Notes: generated from the sequence alone by a model not told the origin. A DNA stretch of 64,000 bases from Bryopsis sp. KO-2023 (GCA_030272585.1 BSYQ01000002.1:1364001-1428000); one strand, 5' to 3'; shown: positions 1 through 12,060, counted from the first letter of the stretch. A program made the numbers and translations.

Positions 1-1260
1 GCAGTTTTCAAGGTAGTGAAAGAAAGGCGACAGACATTGGGGGTAATAAGATTGCGTGCCATTGGAAGTATATGTCACGCACTTTGTTCGATGCATAAAT
101 CATAGCCTGACGTGGTTACAAATGCTTTTGTATAAATATCGCGACAATTTTTTCTTTCCCAGAATCATATTATAACATACCACTACGTTCTAAAAGGATA
201 CATTGTTTTACCACACGATTGGATCAGCTAAAAGTAAAGTACTTTTGCCAAGGATTGACTTCGAGTCACATATCTTACCAAGGAAGAATGGGGTCAAGGT
301 AATACCATTCACTTTACATAATGCTTAACTCGTCTCTAAGGTGTGGTTGAACAAGAAATACCTTCCACATTTTGTTTCACGACAATACGTGAAACTCACG
401 GCAGTACGTGAGTTTCATTGTAAAAGGCATTGCTTGATCAATGAAAATGTATGCTAGCTGAGTAGGTGGTATTATAACATCCAAGGTAACTCAAGGCAAC
501 GGCGAATTAACTACTAACGTCCTGTTTCTTACTTAAGTTTGCCCAATATCCACGAGTTATCTATTTACTCCAAGAATTTCTTAACAGTATAGGTATATCG
601 TGATTGAGAAGGGTCTCTCTAGCTCCTTTGAAGCAGTTTTTCAAAAAGAAGAGGAAGATCTTGAGTTCATGAGGAGAGATGAAGCATAGGGACAACCTCT
701 GCAAATGAGGGATGTTATCATTCACGGATGCATAACATCCCGGATACGTAGGATTGCCGACGTTGGTTTGTATTTTAGCGAGTCGACGCTCGTTTGTATT
801 TTAGCGAGTCGATGCGAACGGCATCTAAGGTTGTTGGTCTGGAATCCGTTTACATATAGACTCAAAAGGTATCATGTGGTGTCTCTTGAAGTCGAAGACT
901 CATTACCATGGCTAGCTTTTAATCAACTCCACGCATTTTGTGGGATATCCTCAGTTGCCGCTAAACTGTTTAGTCGAACCGTTCATAACTAACATACATA
1001 AACCACACGAGACGTTGTTTTGATGCAAGTATCTCTACTAAGGAGTACATTCGTGGACCTCATTGTTCAAGCGAATAGCAAAGGGGCGATTAACAATACC
1101 TTGAATATTAAAGTGGAAGGGAAGAGGGAGTACAATTAGTCTAATTACATACAATATTTTTATGCAAATAATGGAAATAAGGCACGGAGTCTTGGGGGGT
1201 TTTCCCTAAAAGGAAATTACAATTTTGTTCTACGTTGAAGTTTTTCCCTTTTTGAATTAC

Positions 1261-3154
1261 CTTTTTTCGTTTTTCCTCGGAGTCCGGGACGGTGACAAAT
1301 GCATCCAACCTAAAAAGTAAAAATAAGAAAAACAAACGTGGTGAAGCGGTCTTTCATATTTTTTTGAAAAATCACTTTATTTTGAAATGTTGAAAACAAA
1401 GGGTATGCTTTTGTGTGGTGATTGGAAAAAAAAAAAAATGACAACGTGAAGAAATTCTCCCAAACATATGCTTCTGTTATTTTATAAGTTCTAAAAAACA
1501 ATCTGAGGGAGTAAAAAAGACTACCAAGACAACAAAAATAAAACTTGTTTTCACGGAATTAATAATAGAAAAAGTACCAAAAAAAATCAGCAACTTACCA
1601 AGGGAAGTGTTGGTTCAAGGCGAGCTCATTCTTACAGCTCCTTTTCCTATATAAGGCAAAAAAAAAAAAATCAGAAGGAAATAATTATATCATGTAGAAA
1701 ACCTGATTTTAAAGAAGGCTCCAGAAATAGGTTAAGTGCTTTTTCAAAACTTACTCAAAAATGTTTTTTTAAATGGAAAAAAAGAACAGGTCTAATTGCA
1801 AAAAACTTTATTTTTGTTTTTCTTGTTTTTTTTGTTACTAAAGTAAAAGGGAGGAGGGGAAAAAAATATACTCTGTTCTCTTATTGAACCAAGAGAACAC
1901 TTGTTGACCCTGAATACAAAGAAAAGCTCTTAAAAAAGAAAAACTGGAAATTAAGTTTCACTCTTAAAGGAAAAAATAGAAAAAGGAAATAAATCAAAAA
2001 ATAAAAGAAGGAAATCCAGTCTGTCTTAAATAAAACTTATAAAATAAAATGAAACTTCCCCCTAATACCTTCTTTTCGCATAAATTGTTCAGGAAATAAA
2101 CAATGAGAAAGGAATAAATGAGAGGAGGAAAAACCAGTTCACAATTTAAAAGTAAGACTGGTGAAGAAAAATTTAACCGAATCCCCTCAGGAAAAAGAAA
2201 CAGAAAAAAAAAATATTTTTTTTTTCTAGTGGAAAAAAAAGGATATTTTTTTGAAAACAGCCCAAACCCTCCCCAGCTCCCCAACACACACACATACACA
2301 AAACATAATATAAAAAAAATGAGGAAAAGCATTTTTTTTTTCCTTTCAAACCTCGCACATGTTCTCGATTTTTTCCGTCAGTCATCAAGGCTTCCAGTAC
2401 TCTGTTGCCTTGGAAAAAAAAATGTAAAAAATAAGTTGAATAAAATTTAATATCTCTGTTTTCAAGAAAAATAAGAGGAAACAAAAAAAAGACAGGGCAT
2501 CCCCACAGAGCCCTCCTTTGTTTTGCCCCCCCCCCCCCAAAAAAAAATGGAAATACAAGGTTTGATATTATTGGTGGCTGCCCCCCCCCCAAAAAAACAT
2601 ATACAAAAAGAGATATTGGGGAAAAAATAGCCCTCCACAGAAACCCCTATTTTTCCTCCAAGAAAAATTGTGGAAAAACAAAAGAAATTTCACAAAAATA
2701 GAGAGAAAAACAGAGCAGCAAAAAAAATTGGTTCACTTTCTACTAAACCCTCTGTCCCCCCCCTCCCCCCCCCAAAAAACAATGAAGCAAAATAAAATAG
2801 AATAAGAGTGATATTAAAAAAAATATATACACGGGTCGATTCCACACCGTCGACCTCCTGTTCTCCATTTTCGTTTTTCGCCCTTCTTTGTTTTTCAGCT
2901 CCGACGCTCTCTCCCTCTCTGTTTATAAAAAGAACGATTCAAAATATTTCTGAAGCTCATCTCAGGTGTGAAAAAAAAAGTACGTCGGAGTGGAGGGGAT
3001 CGTTACGTTTCAAACAGGAGCGCGTGCATTCTTTTCTGTTGAATTTGTTTCTGAAAAAAAAAGAAAGAAAAAAGAACGACTGACCCGCACCCTTGAACGC
3101 GCGCGACAGAGTTTTCCTCCCTCACCTTTCGCTTTTTCTCTTTCCTTTCGCCAT
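1261..3154 (-). pseudogene. Intron-rich, homopolymer-rich gene, left copy (decayed)
   Basis: Read on the minus strand, this block looks like several short exons separated by T-rich introns. The first is an ATG exon at 3154 (MAKGKRKSE, donor gtgagg). A second has a clean acceptor and a gtaagg donor. A third is in frame only in this arm, entered by an aacag acceptor and containing ELKNKEGR. The last ends at 1261 with LDAFVTVPDSEEKRKK and donor gtaatt. The acceptors sit behind long polypyrimidine tracts. Compared with the right copy this arm lacks the exon at right-arm 53921-54016, and the exon near 2420-2340 is phased differently. The protein is Lys/Arg/Glu-rich and unrecognised. I cannot assemble a full frame, hence pseudogene. 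Confidence 0.4.
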
Positions 3155-3810
3155 GCTCGCACCCAGCGGACTCTTTTTCTCTTTTTCTTCTTCTTTTTTT
3201 TTTGAACTGGAGAGGGGGGGGGGTAGACAGAAAAAAGGTAGGTTGGTCTTTGCATTACCTAATCGAGGTCAGCGGATTTTTTGGGACGCCGAAAAAAAAA
3301 AAATCCCTCTCACCACGATCCCTCTCATCATCGCATGGTGTCGAATGGGTTCTTGTATGACCGACAGACACACAGGTCTGACTGGTGTCCACCAGTCTGA
3401 CATAGGCGTCGAAGTGTTTTCAGAAACAGAAGCCACACAGGAAAAAACTCATACAGACACTCATACAGACTCAAAACAACTCAATCCAAGTTACAGAAGT
3501 CCTGTCTCTGTCAAGAAAACACTTCGAAAAAAAGACGTCACGCCACCAAGTGATCGTCAAAAAGAATGGGGAAAACACAACAGTCCCTTAGAGAATTCTC
3601 GAACCCAAGGGCCTTTCCGAGCACCCTTCGCTCCTAAGTTCACACAAAGATTGAACCCCCAAGAACCTTCCTATCCCCTTCGCACATTCTATCGACCTTT
3701 TCTAGCACCATGTGGTCAGTCCTACTCCCTTGCCTCTTCGAAGAGTTCACCCTGTCGCAACACAACCGCCACGCAGGAGTAGCACGCACGTACATGCGCG
3801 TGCGTCCAGT

Positions 3811-3878
3811 CGTCACCCCATGTCCGACTGCGTCACCCAATGTCCGACTGCGTCACCCAATGTCCGACTGCGTTACCT
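3811..3878. repeat. 20-bp tandem repeat, left arm
   Basis: About three and a half copies of a 20-bp unit (tgtccgactgcgtcacccaa), with the last copy diverged. Confidence 0.85.
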
Positions 3879-4599
3879 CAACGTTCGCTACGGAACGTGT
3901 GGAGAGCTGTGCACCTCCAATAAAATGTTTCTCCAAGTACCTCCTGGAGGTTGGAGGTCGGAGGTTAGAGGTTAGTTAGCTTTTCTGAGTGGAGGTCGAC
4001 AGCTCTGAACGTGTTAAAAAATCTGATTGCCTTAGATTTGTTGCAATAACAGCGAAAGAGAGCCAACACCCTCTATGATGCTGGAAAAGATCCGAAGAAA
4101 GCCCTGACGAAATGTACCTGCCACACCTCCACTCTTTCGTTTTCTTTGGTTATATGGAGCGCACACTCCAATGGCAGGGACAGCACCAAAGAGGTCTTCT
4201 CAAAGAGAAATTCAGTGCGTGCTTTTGCTTAGATATCAATGTGCGGTCCTTGAAGGTTCGGCCTTCAGGCCAGTGTTTCAAAACACTTGTCTGCCGGCGA
4301 ACCGGAATCAATTCAACTTGACTTGTTCCATCGACTTGTTCACTGACGCTCAATCACATGAACGTCAAAAATACCCCAGTGTAACTTCACATTAATTCGA
4401 GCACGCTTCATCTCGCTCAGTTCGTTTTTGTTCCATACAACTCACTCCCTCAACCTGGTTTAGGACAATTCCTTCAAACTTGACAATCCAGTTCCCTTGC
4501 TCCGAATCTTGTTCACTTTCTTTTTCATTTGGCCTGGGATTTTCGACCTCGATAAACGCCTCCTATCGCCATTTTCTCGCATTGAAACCGAACTGTCGA

Positions 4600-5609
4600 T
4601 CATCTGCGCCTCCACAGGGCCACAGCAGCGACCCCTATCATAGCACCCCCGATCAGGGAGCACCTTTTCCAGAACCGTCTTCTTCGTCTCCTATCATGTA
4701 CATCGAGCATTTCTTGGTCGGCCGGCGTTCCACTTGGAGGTTTCTCCGCCGCCATTTGGATGGATCCGTGGTCAGCTCGCGAGGTCGAGCTACCTGCAGG
4801 GGGGGCGAACGCAGACTTCCCACCAGGTCGAACCCTGGCACTGAGCGCATCCTCAGTTTCCCTGGAAGCCCTGGAAAGACAAATTATATTCGTTAACAGT
4901 CAATACCCAGGATAGTTTTTGAAAACACAACTCAAAAACTGCTGTCCAGTTCCTGTACCCTGTCCATCCTTCCTCGGTGCTCAGATCCCTTGAGGTCCAC
5001 GTATCTCTTTTTTCAGTGTGCGCTCGCTTCAACGATGCCTTGATAAACGATGTCCGCATCTTTAGTGTTCCCGACGTCGATGCAGGGCGTTGGAGGCATT
5101 GAATCTCGTTGCTTGGACACGCCCCCGCCTTAGGGCCGTACCAAACCTCCCAAAGCTTCTTGGTCGAACCCGGGAGCCTCCCCATCATGGGGTTCCCGTT
5201 CAGAACAAGCTTCTTTAGCCCTTTTATGGCACCCAGGGCGACGGGCAGATTGTTAAGGATGTTTTCCGCCAGACTCAGCTCCGTTAGAGCATAGAGATTC
5301 CCGATTTCAGCTGGTAGCACCCGGATCTGTGGAACAAACATGACTCATGTTACATGAGTGCTCAATGGGGATGCTTTTCATCATACGTCAGTACTCGTTC
5401 AAGAGCGGAGGCGCAGCGAAGTTCCCTACCCTGTTTTCGTCCAACTTCAAGACCGTTAATGACGTCAGTCCTCCAATCTCGGGTGGAAGGGTCGTTATAC
5501 AGTTCCGGGATAGAACAATGACCTTCGCTTTCTTCTTCTCTAATAGCTCCTTTGGGACTTCCTGTAGTCCCCATTGTTTGGCCAAAATCGTGTATTCGCC
5601 CATCATCTC
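4600..5609 (-). CDS. Tail-anchored leucine-rich-repeat protein, left copy (3 exons visible)
   Basis: Three exons join in frame: 5609-5430, 5326-4959 and 4870-4600 (stop at 4602-4600), with GT-AG introns of 103 and 88 bp. They encode about 272 residues. The first 110 or so form LRRs of the LxxLxLxxNxLxxLP type, including ITTLPPEIGGL, LDENR/IRVLPAEIGNL and LVLNGNPM. The middle is hydrophilic. The last exon is Pro/Ser/Ala-rich and ends with six consecutive arginines, FWKRC, a hydrophobic stretch of about 17 residues (SLIGGAMIGIAAVALW) and RRR-stop. That is the layout of a tail-anchored membrane protein with the LRR domain in the cytosol. The N-terminus is uncertain: translation may start at the Met codon at the exon edge, or in a mini-exon at 6097-6074 (MSDADFRT, donor gtgcgt, same phase). 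Short all-LP LRRs suggest protein binding; partner unknown. The first intron has 14 extra bases compared with the right copy. Confidence 0.72.
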
Positions 5610-6196
5610 CTGAACGACACCACACAACAAAGGTTCACAGAGTAGGTCGAGGCGGGTTGAAAATATGAGAGTTCGCAACATGCGTCATACAAGCGAGAAT
5701 TCGATCCCTCCTTTCAGTTTGGAAGTTTGTGTGTTACTGAGAGAAAGCTTTTGTGGCACCTCAGTGAGTTTTTTTCTTATCAATCGTAAGCAATGCTGAT
5801 CAAGAAAGCAACCCCCAGGAGAAAAAAAGGTTGTTCTCATGGAGCTACCGCTGTTTGGCAAAACCAATGAAAATAGACGGAAAAAGAAGCAACGAGAGCG
5901 TCGCTGGCGATCAGCTGTGAGAAAGCATATCACAATGCAGCCCCCCTGCTTTGTATTGCTCGACAGTGTACCGGTTTGAAGGTCTCATTCTTGCTTCAGC
6001 AATTTCCTGAGGACATTTTACCACTGCCCAAGCTGCCGAAATGCTAGAGAGACTTTTTGGTAGTTCAACGCACCGTCCGAAAATCAGCGTCTGACATCCT
6101 GTTTGATTTTGTCGTGATCGGCTCCGTGGCGGCGACTCTGGCGGCGGACACTCTTCGAAACGACGACCTCTTCGACTGCGCAAGCGAGACGACCAG

Positions 6197-6577
6197 ATGC
6201 TTGGTGAAGATAACCTTTCAAGTATGGAAAGCTTACTTTCGATGGGCGAAGCTCAAAGTCAAGGTTGCTGGGCCCTAACTGTAACTGCTTGGTTGACCCT
6301 CCTCACTCGAGTGAATCAGAAATACGGAACTGAGGCAAAACACATGGGTAGAGAAACGGTCACTGAAACGGTTGCGGTCCCGGTCTTGACAAAGATCATA
6401 GAACCGGTCACGCTACAGACCCAAACCGTTCTCAAACCTCTCTCTAGTCTGACCCGGCCCTATCTGTTTAAACAGTTGAGAAATTTCTCAACTTTCAAGC
6501 ATTGCAACAAAGCGAAACAAAAAGAAGAGAGGGAGGAAAAGATCCCCACATTTGTTCTATGGAACATCGATGTTTAG
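6197..6577 (+). CDS. Hypothetical ORF divergent from the LRR gene, left copy
   Basis: A 126-aa ORF starting about 100 bp from the possible first exon of the LRR gene and pointing away from it. The sequence has an acidic/Ser N-terminus (GEDNLSSMESLLSMGEAQSQ), a hydrophobic patch around CWALTVTAWLTLLTRV, a Thr/Val-rich section (TVTETVAVPVLTK) and a basic C-terminus. No family is recognised. The frame is also open upstream of the ATG back to about 6112 and could be joined to another exon; an overlapping 73-aa ORF lies in another frame. Its main support is that the same frame is open without any indel in the other arm. Confidence 0.3.
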   Translation: MLGEDNLSSMESLLSMGEAQSQGCWALTVTAWLTLLTRVNQKYGTEAKHMGRETVTETVAVPVLTKIIEPVTLQTQTVLKPLSSLTRPYLFKQLRNFSTFKHCNKAKQKEEREEKIPTFVLWNIDV

Positions 6578-7464
6578 TTTTTGTTGGTAGTGAATAAAAA
6601 ATCTAGGCAATCATCCAAAAATATTTCAAGATATGCCATGCCAGAGCCTATAGCTTTGGGGACATCACGCGTCACGCATCACCCAGTAATGCATCACGGG
6701 CTCTATGGATGTTTTAAAAAAACAATTCTGATATGTCGATGTCTTGGGATGTTAAAATGGGTGTAAGCCCAGAGGCAAAACTCTTTTTCTTACTTGAACT
6801 CAAACAACTGCAAGTTTCTGGACTTAACCAAATCTTGAACCCAGAATGGCACCAACAGCTCCACCTGACTAATATTCATTCCTGACTAACACCGAGAATC
6901 CTCAGTCAGACTGGCAGCACAGCCCTAATCAGAATGAAACACCGGGTTCTTCACAATCTGGGAGCATCGTTCCCTCCCGATAGTTGATGATTCGCCTCCA
7001 GTTGATTGAATAGATGGAATCTCATAGGTTGATTACAATCAGATATAATTAAAGAGTTTTAAACACTCCTTGCTGGCTCAGGGTTTTTCATTGTATACTC
7101 CCGATGCTTCAGGCCTTGGCCTGGCATGTATTGTGATATTCCTGGTTTGTTGGATTCCCCCGATCGCTGAACTCTGGCTGGAAAAAGTAGGAGTGACTTG
7201 GCACCTCCCGCGAGAGGTCGATAAGAAGTCGATCGATCGATCGGTTTCCTATTTCGAGAGCTCAGCGAAGAAGGGGAAAAAAAAGGATCTCTGCATATTT
7301 TTGAAGGGGAGGGAAGAGAAAGATTCCTGCATATGTTAGGATACCTGTGAGCCACAGGTTTGGTTTGATCTTGAGGGAAAGGGGGTGTGTAGCTGGTAGA
7401 GTTCTGTACTGATTCTGGTTCTGTACATCTACATCTTGAAAACGATGTTACAACCAAACCATCC

Positions 7465-8043
7465 ATAGAAATGTTGACAATTGTAAATTAGTTCTGTTTT
7501 TGGAGAGAAACGACCGTGGGGTGACTTGCCTGACACTTTTCCCTAAAGATGAATACGCACTCTACAAAACGCCATCCGCATTTTTTACTGAACAGGTTTC
7601 CACAATGCTGGATACAGGCCTCTATGAAATAATAAATTATATTATTTATATATACCTCTCAATATTGAGACGATTGCAACCCACAGAAACGCAAGACACG
7701 CCAGGCCATAGCTTGTAGATAAACGAAACGATTCACTTTTGGAAGGAGCATTTATGCTCGTTCTGTTTGATAGCTTCCCCGTGTCGTTGTCACTGAGACT
7801 GTGTCGTGGGGGTTAATGAACCCAAAGCCAGAACTGGGGATCGTCAACAACAATCGCTCGTGGGGTGGTTTTCTTTTTATTCGGTTTTGGAAATGTAGAA
7901 TAGGAGGATCGAAGCTTCTCAACGGCCTGTTGTGTGTGAACCGTTTTGCATTTGAAAACCAACTCTAGGGATCTCCTTTTTTTTTACCTCTCCTTCTTCG
8001 ACTTGCCGTTCCTTGTATTTTTGCGGTGAATAGTTTCTCGTGA
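7465..8043. other. No gene recognised
   Basis: Unique sequence between the left arm and the tRNA gene. It contains only short chance ORFs, and similarity to the right arm stops at its left edge. Confidence 0.5.
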
Positions 8044-8116
8044 GCACCCGTGGCGCAATGGATAGCGCACCAGACTTCTAATCTGGGGGTTGCGGGTTCG
8101 AGTCCCGCCGGGTGTG
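8044..8116 (+). tRNA. tRNA-Arg (anticodon TCT)
   Basis: The 73-nt sequence folds as a complete cloverleaf. The acceptor stem is GCACCCG with CGGGTGT (first pair G-T), discriminator G. The D arm is around tggcgcaatggatagcgca. The anticodon stem CCAGA/TCTGG encloses the loop CTTCTAA, giving TCT. The T arm is GCGGG-TTCGAGT-CCCGC. There is no intron and no encoded CCA, as usual for a nuclear gene. A-box and B-box promoter elements are internal. It lies just outside the inverted duplication and is the only convincing tRNA in the window. Confidence 0.96.
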
Positions 8117-8569
8117 AACGTGCAGCGTTTGTTTCCTGGATCTGTAATAGCTCTTTTTAGATTGAAAGTACTGTACGGAAAGCCAAACGGTCAAGTTTTC
8201 AGCACACGCAGTGGAATAATGCTGGACGAAATGCCAGCCAACATGAACGACATGCACCGAGTGATAAGAGGATGAACGAGCGCCAAAGAAGCCTAAGACT
8301 CTGCAAAAATCCCTTTGAAGTTACAGTGACAACCTCTAACAACCCAGCATCCCAGCGCCTATAAACGTTATAAGTCTCATTCTCAATCATGGGAAACTGA
8401 TCAGTTTCCCATAAACCCCATCCATTCGGAATATATACCTAAAAAAAGCGCGATGTATGAATAGAATTCCGGATGCAGCTTTCGTGGTGGGGTGTGGGGG
8501 GTCCAAGAGCAGGTGCATTTTAGCTAGACGAAGGCAGGATAAGGATCCTTTTCCAAAAACGCTTCCGAA

Positions 8570-8832
8570 AGCATCCTGAGATGATCGTTAGGGTGAGTGA
8601 CGGACTCGGAGAAGCACACATACCACCGTAAGTGTTAAAACCCTTTTCTGCTGCTGCAAATGTCGTTGCATTGCTGGGTTTGATTCCACAGCCCCCCCTT
8701 TTTTATCAACTTGTTTCCAATACCACAGGTATACCTAAATAGAGTGTTATCAGCCCTGCAAAGAGATCAGAATTCGGCAAAAAAAGCGTGAGGAGAAGAA
8801 GCTCATTATCCCAGCGAGTGAGTTATTGGAGT
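8570..8832. repeat. Inverted repeat arm A
   Basis: Imperfect reverse complement of 9449-9719, sharing long blocks such as the poly-C/poly-T stretch around 8693-8720 and the ataccaccgtaagtgtt block. The exon-like segment contained in the partner is broken by stops here. Confidence 0.85.
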
Positions 8833-8866
8833 GAGGGCGTCGTGGTGGCTTCATTGACAACCATGC

Positions 8867-9654
8867 TTCGACCTCGCCAGGGCTGGGGTAGACCTCGAAA
8901 CTGCGGCGGAGATGTATGAAGCGTCGATGTTTTGCGAAGGAAGGAGCGAACCTGGGAGAACATCACTCGTTATGCTCGCTCGGTTTCCTGGACGACTCGA
9001 GGTCTCGGCCCAAAAGGAGAAGCTTTCACAGTGTATGGAACTGTTATACCTTGTTTCGATGGATTTATCGAAATTTTTAATTTCGAAATGCTCAGCTCCT
9101 GAGATGAGCTGCCAGGTTTTGGATGGCCAAACTTTTCGCCCCCCACACGAAGTACGGAATGCGATTGAGGGAAACGTGGTGCCCAAAGCGATGTATCTTG
9201 ATGCAGGATTGGTAGTCGGTGGGGAAGCTCTCCACAGATGGTCAAGAAGTGGTTGGGATCACGTGGGATGGCTGATGGAGCTCCAGGGGCGGCGGATGTC
9301 GTACAAGCGGGAGTGGGGGCGTGAGGGGAGCTTCAGGGGCGGTAGCCAAAAGGGTTGGGGGTGTCAACATCTGGAGCTGTGGTGGCGGCGGGTGGGTGCG
9401 GCTTGGATGGAGCGTCGTGGGAAGGGTTGAGAGGAGCCACTGTGGGAGGAGGGGTGAATCACTCGCTGGGATAACGGGCTTCTTCTCCTCGTGCTTTTTT
9501 GCCGACTTTTTGTCTCTTTGTAGCGCGGAGAACGCTCTGTTGCAGTACCTGTGGTATTGGAAAGAAGTTGATAAAAAAGGGGGGGCTGTGGAATTTAGCC
9601 AGCAATGCAACAACATTCGCAGCACAGCAGAAAAGGGTTTGAACACTTACGGTG
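8867..9654 (+). CDS. Hypothetical split gene inside the inverted repeat
   Basis: The frame is open from about 8858 (stop just upstream) with LARAGVDLETAAEMYEAS, then GRTSLVMLARFPGRLEVSAQ, then CSAPEMSCQVLDGQTFRPP. A second segment at 9524-9654 has a good acceptor (ctctttgtag) and donor (gtatgt) and reads AENALLQYLWYWKEVDKKGG and onward. The two could be exons of one gene; the linking donor is not clear. The second segment has a decayed mirror copy in the other repeat arm, where the gtatgt donor is kept but stops interrupt the frame. No domain is recognised. The normal-looking amino-acid composition of the first part is the main reason to list it. Confidence 0.28.
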
Positions 9655-9719
9655 GTATGTACGCTTCTCTGAGTCCGTCACTCAAGAGAAGAGAATTCGG
9701 ACACTCCCCTCGGGATGCT
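9449..9719. repeat. Inverted repeat arm B
   Basis: Partner of 8570-8832 around a spacer of about 616 bp. The repeat ends at agcatcc(t/c)gag on both outer sides; no target duplication was found. Confidence 0.85.
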
Positions 9720-9799
9720 CAACTGAGCATCCGCAGCGCGACGCTGTTCGTGCATCCCCTGCAGAAAATTTCTTGCAGAGTTTAAACCACCCTTTCAGT

Positions 9800-10370
9800 A
9801 GTCCACCACACGACTCGAAAAAACATGTTGGGAAACTTCTTTCAAGGAAAAAAGCTTGATGCTTAGGGACAAGTGAGTAAAAGCATCCCCGAGACGCGTT
9901 AGCCCCACGTGTCTTGCGCCACTCCAGGAAGAATCGACAAGGCCTTGCCCGACATGGCAGTGAAATGAGCGATTAGAAAAAAAACACAAGAAGAGACCAG
10001 ACGTACTCACTGTTGTCCTCCCTCACGGAGTCTTCAGTCAACGGAGCCAGCGGAGATTGATCATGGCGCCACAGGCGTGGCACCCCCCCAAAAAATATTT
10101 CGAACCCCCCTCCCCCCAAATCCTGGCTGCGCCTATGCCCACTGGTGGCCAAAAAAAGGATTTGGCGGCGCGCGCTGAGCTGTGGAGCTGTGTAAGGAGA
10201 GGCAGCTTCCCCGGTCTGAACCGGTTTTGAACCGGCGTCGTGGGGGTCGAGCGGTTGGGTTGGTGGAACGGTGCGTTTCGTTTTTCTTCACCGCTCCATT
10301 CTCGTCGCGATGTCTGACTGACTGGCAGGTCGTCCGCTTCCTTTCCTTTTTTTTTTTCCCCTGTGGATGA
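9800..10370. other. No gene recognised
   Basis: Contains the short polyC/polyA stretch near 10083-10115. Several overlapping short ORFs on both strands have no recognisable content. Confidence 0.4.
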
Positions 10371-10379
10371 AAAATCAGA

Positions 10380-12000
10380 GATGTGTGGCGAGTCACTCCT
10401 TGAAAATGTGACGTAGTTTTTTTCTGGAAGGATCAAAATAGCTCCATTACGTAAGCGCATATCTGGACGACCTTCGCCCCTCCTCCCCTGCGCGCTCTTT
10501 TCGAGTTTTCCGACAGCAAGCAGTTTTCTCAGTCTGTTTTTTTTTTTTATAAAGAAAAACGAGGTTTTCTTTTTTTGCGCCTGGGAAGGGAGGGAAAGGG
10601 AATCAGATGCGCGCCGAATCGAAGACTGAACGCATCCTCCGCGCCGGGCAAAAGGGAGCGCATCTCGGAAGTACAAGGGAAAGAAAGCCGCGAAAAGAGA
10701 AACAGGGTAGGCCGATTGGATCTCCAAACGGACGAAATAAAAATGAAAAAGATTGCTCCGTCGTTTTTCTTTCCCTTCTTCCCTTTTGTTTGGCCGTTTT
10801 CCTGTTCCTCGTTCGCTTTTCCAGTTTTTTTTTTTTTTTTTTTTCAGGTGGAGGGAAGAAAAGAGGATGTCGCGGTGATCGAAAGATGGCGAACTATGCC
10901 TGCCCCCCTTTTTTTTCCTATCCAAAAAGAGAAAAGCAAAGGGGGTAGGTTTTTTATTTCTTTTATTTCTGTTTTTTCCCTTAAAAACAGAAATTAAAAA
11001 AAAACAAAAAACAATGTAAACCACTTGTGTTCAAATCCACTGTAGATAAAAGAGAACTTACCACAGTCTTGTGATTAGTTTTTTCCATTTGTTTTTTTTC
11101 GGGCAGAAAAAAAGGATGAAGAAAAATCTGGATGAAAGGCAATTTTAGTTTATTTCATTTTGGAATCAGTTTTTTTCTTTTAGCTCCAAAAATCTGGCAT
11201 GAAGTTAAAAAAAAAGAAAAAATCTCATGTCATATATCGTACTAGTAACTTTTTTTTTCCTATCCTTTATTCTCTTCCCATTCATATTTTTCAGAGTGCG
11301 TTTGAAAAAAAAACAAAAAAAAAGTTCCATTTTTTTTTCCCCTGAACTGTTAGTTTCCGAAAAAAAAAACAATAAAAAAACTCGGCAATGCAAATTGGCC
11401 AGTTTTTCTTATTTCCAGTTTTCTTATTTTCGATTCCGATCATAATCAGAGTTAAATTTTTTATTCGATAAGTAGTATACATTTATTACCTGTTCGCTGA
11501 TTTTTTTTCCCTTCTGCTTTTTATTTTCATCCTTTTATAGGAAATGGAGCTTCAGTCGGGAAAAAAAAAGGGGGAAAAAGCACTGCCCATGAAAATCTGC
11601 GGTAATCTTATGAAAATATATTTTATTTTGAATCGATTTTTTTTTCTTTTCTTTGGGAGATATGTCATCCTTTGTTGAGCACAACCTGTGTTTTTTTTTC
11701 TCCTTTCTTTTCTGTTTTTCAAAAAAAATGACGGTATCCATTGCTGGGAATAACCTGTTTTTTTCTTCTCCTTTTTTCTTTTTTTTCTCTTATTCTGTCC
11801 AGGAAAGGCAAAAAAAAAAACAAAAAAAAAAAACAGGTGCACATACTTTTGCAAAATATCTGTTTTGGTTTTTATTTCTATTTTATTTTTCTACAGGTCT
11901 TCAGAATGCGCATTATATTCAGCCAACTCGTGGAAAAAAAAAGAAGTCAGAAGGTAATTTAAAAAATCAGCGGAGATTAAAAAAAAGGGGAAAAAAAAGT
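10380..12000 (+). other. Homopolymer-rich region with exon-like pieces
   Basis: Composition resembles the decayed gene of the inverted-repeat arms: many T and A runs of 7-18 bases. Possible pieces on the plus strand are an ATG exon at 10607-10706 (RAESKTERILRAGQKG, donor gtaggc), a piece after a long T run ending in CAG at 10846, and 11896-11953, which has a ctacag acceptor, the codons LQNAHYIQPTRGKKKKSE and a gtaatt donor. No continuous frame can be built and no family is recognised. It may be a third intron-rich gene or relic, or simply slippage-prone DNA. The 328-aa ORF on the other strand crosses these T runs and is not credible. Confidence 0.3.
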
Positions 12001-12060
12001 AGAATCAAATATATATATTTATATATAACAATTTCCGAAAAGAAATGGGTTGCTGAAGCT

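Larger units (their letters stand above)
1..7464. repeat. Left arm of large inverted duplication
   Basis: Reading this arm on the minus strand reproduces 47861-55817 in the same order. Position 1 pairs with about 55817 and position 7464 with about 47861, so the arm continues out of the window. The LRR block (about 4600-6580) is almost identical to its partner. 1-1140 is clearly more diverged, and 1141-3300 differs by many homopolymer length changes. The arm lacks the 337-bp element present in the right arm and lacks one exon-like block (right-arm 53921-54016). The stretches 3170-4600 and 6600-7464 hold no gene I can recognise. Confidence 0.93.

Noticed and set aside
3093..3782. 229-aa ORF in the left arm
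   Set aside because: Crosses the first exon region of the opposite-strand intron-rich gene and its promoter side; the mirror in the right arm is not open over the same span.
10038..11024. 328-aa ORF on the minus strand
   Set aside because: Its length comes from reading A/T and G homopolymers as Lys/Phe runs; the pieces on the opposite strand have splice-like borders and no domain is visible here.
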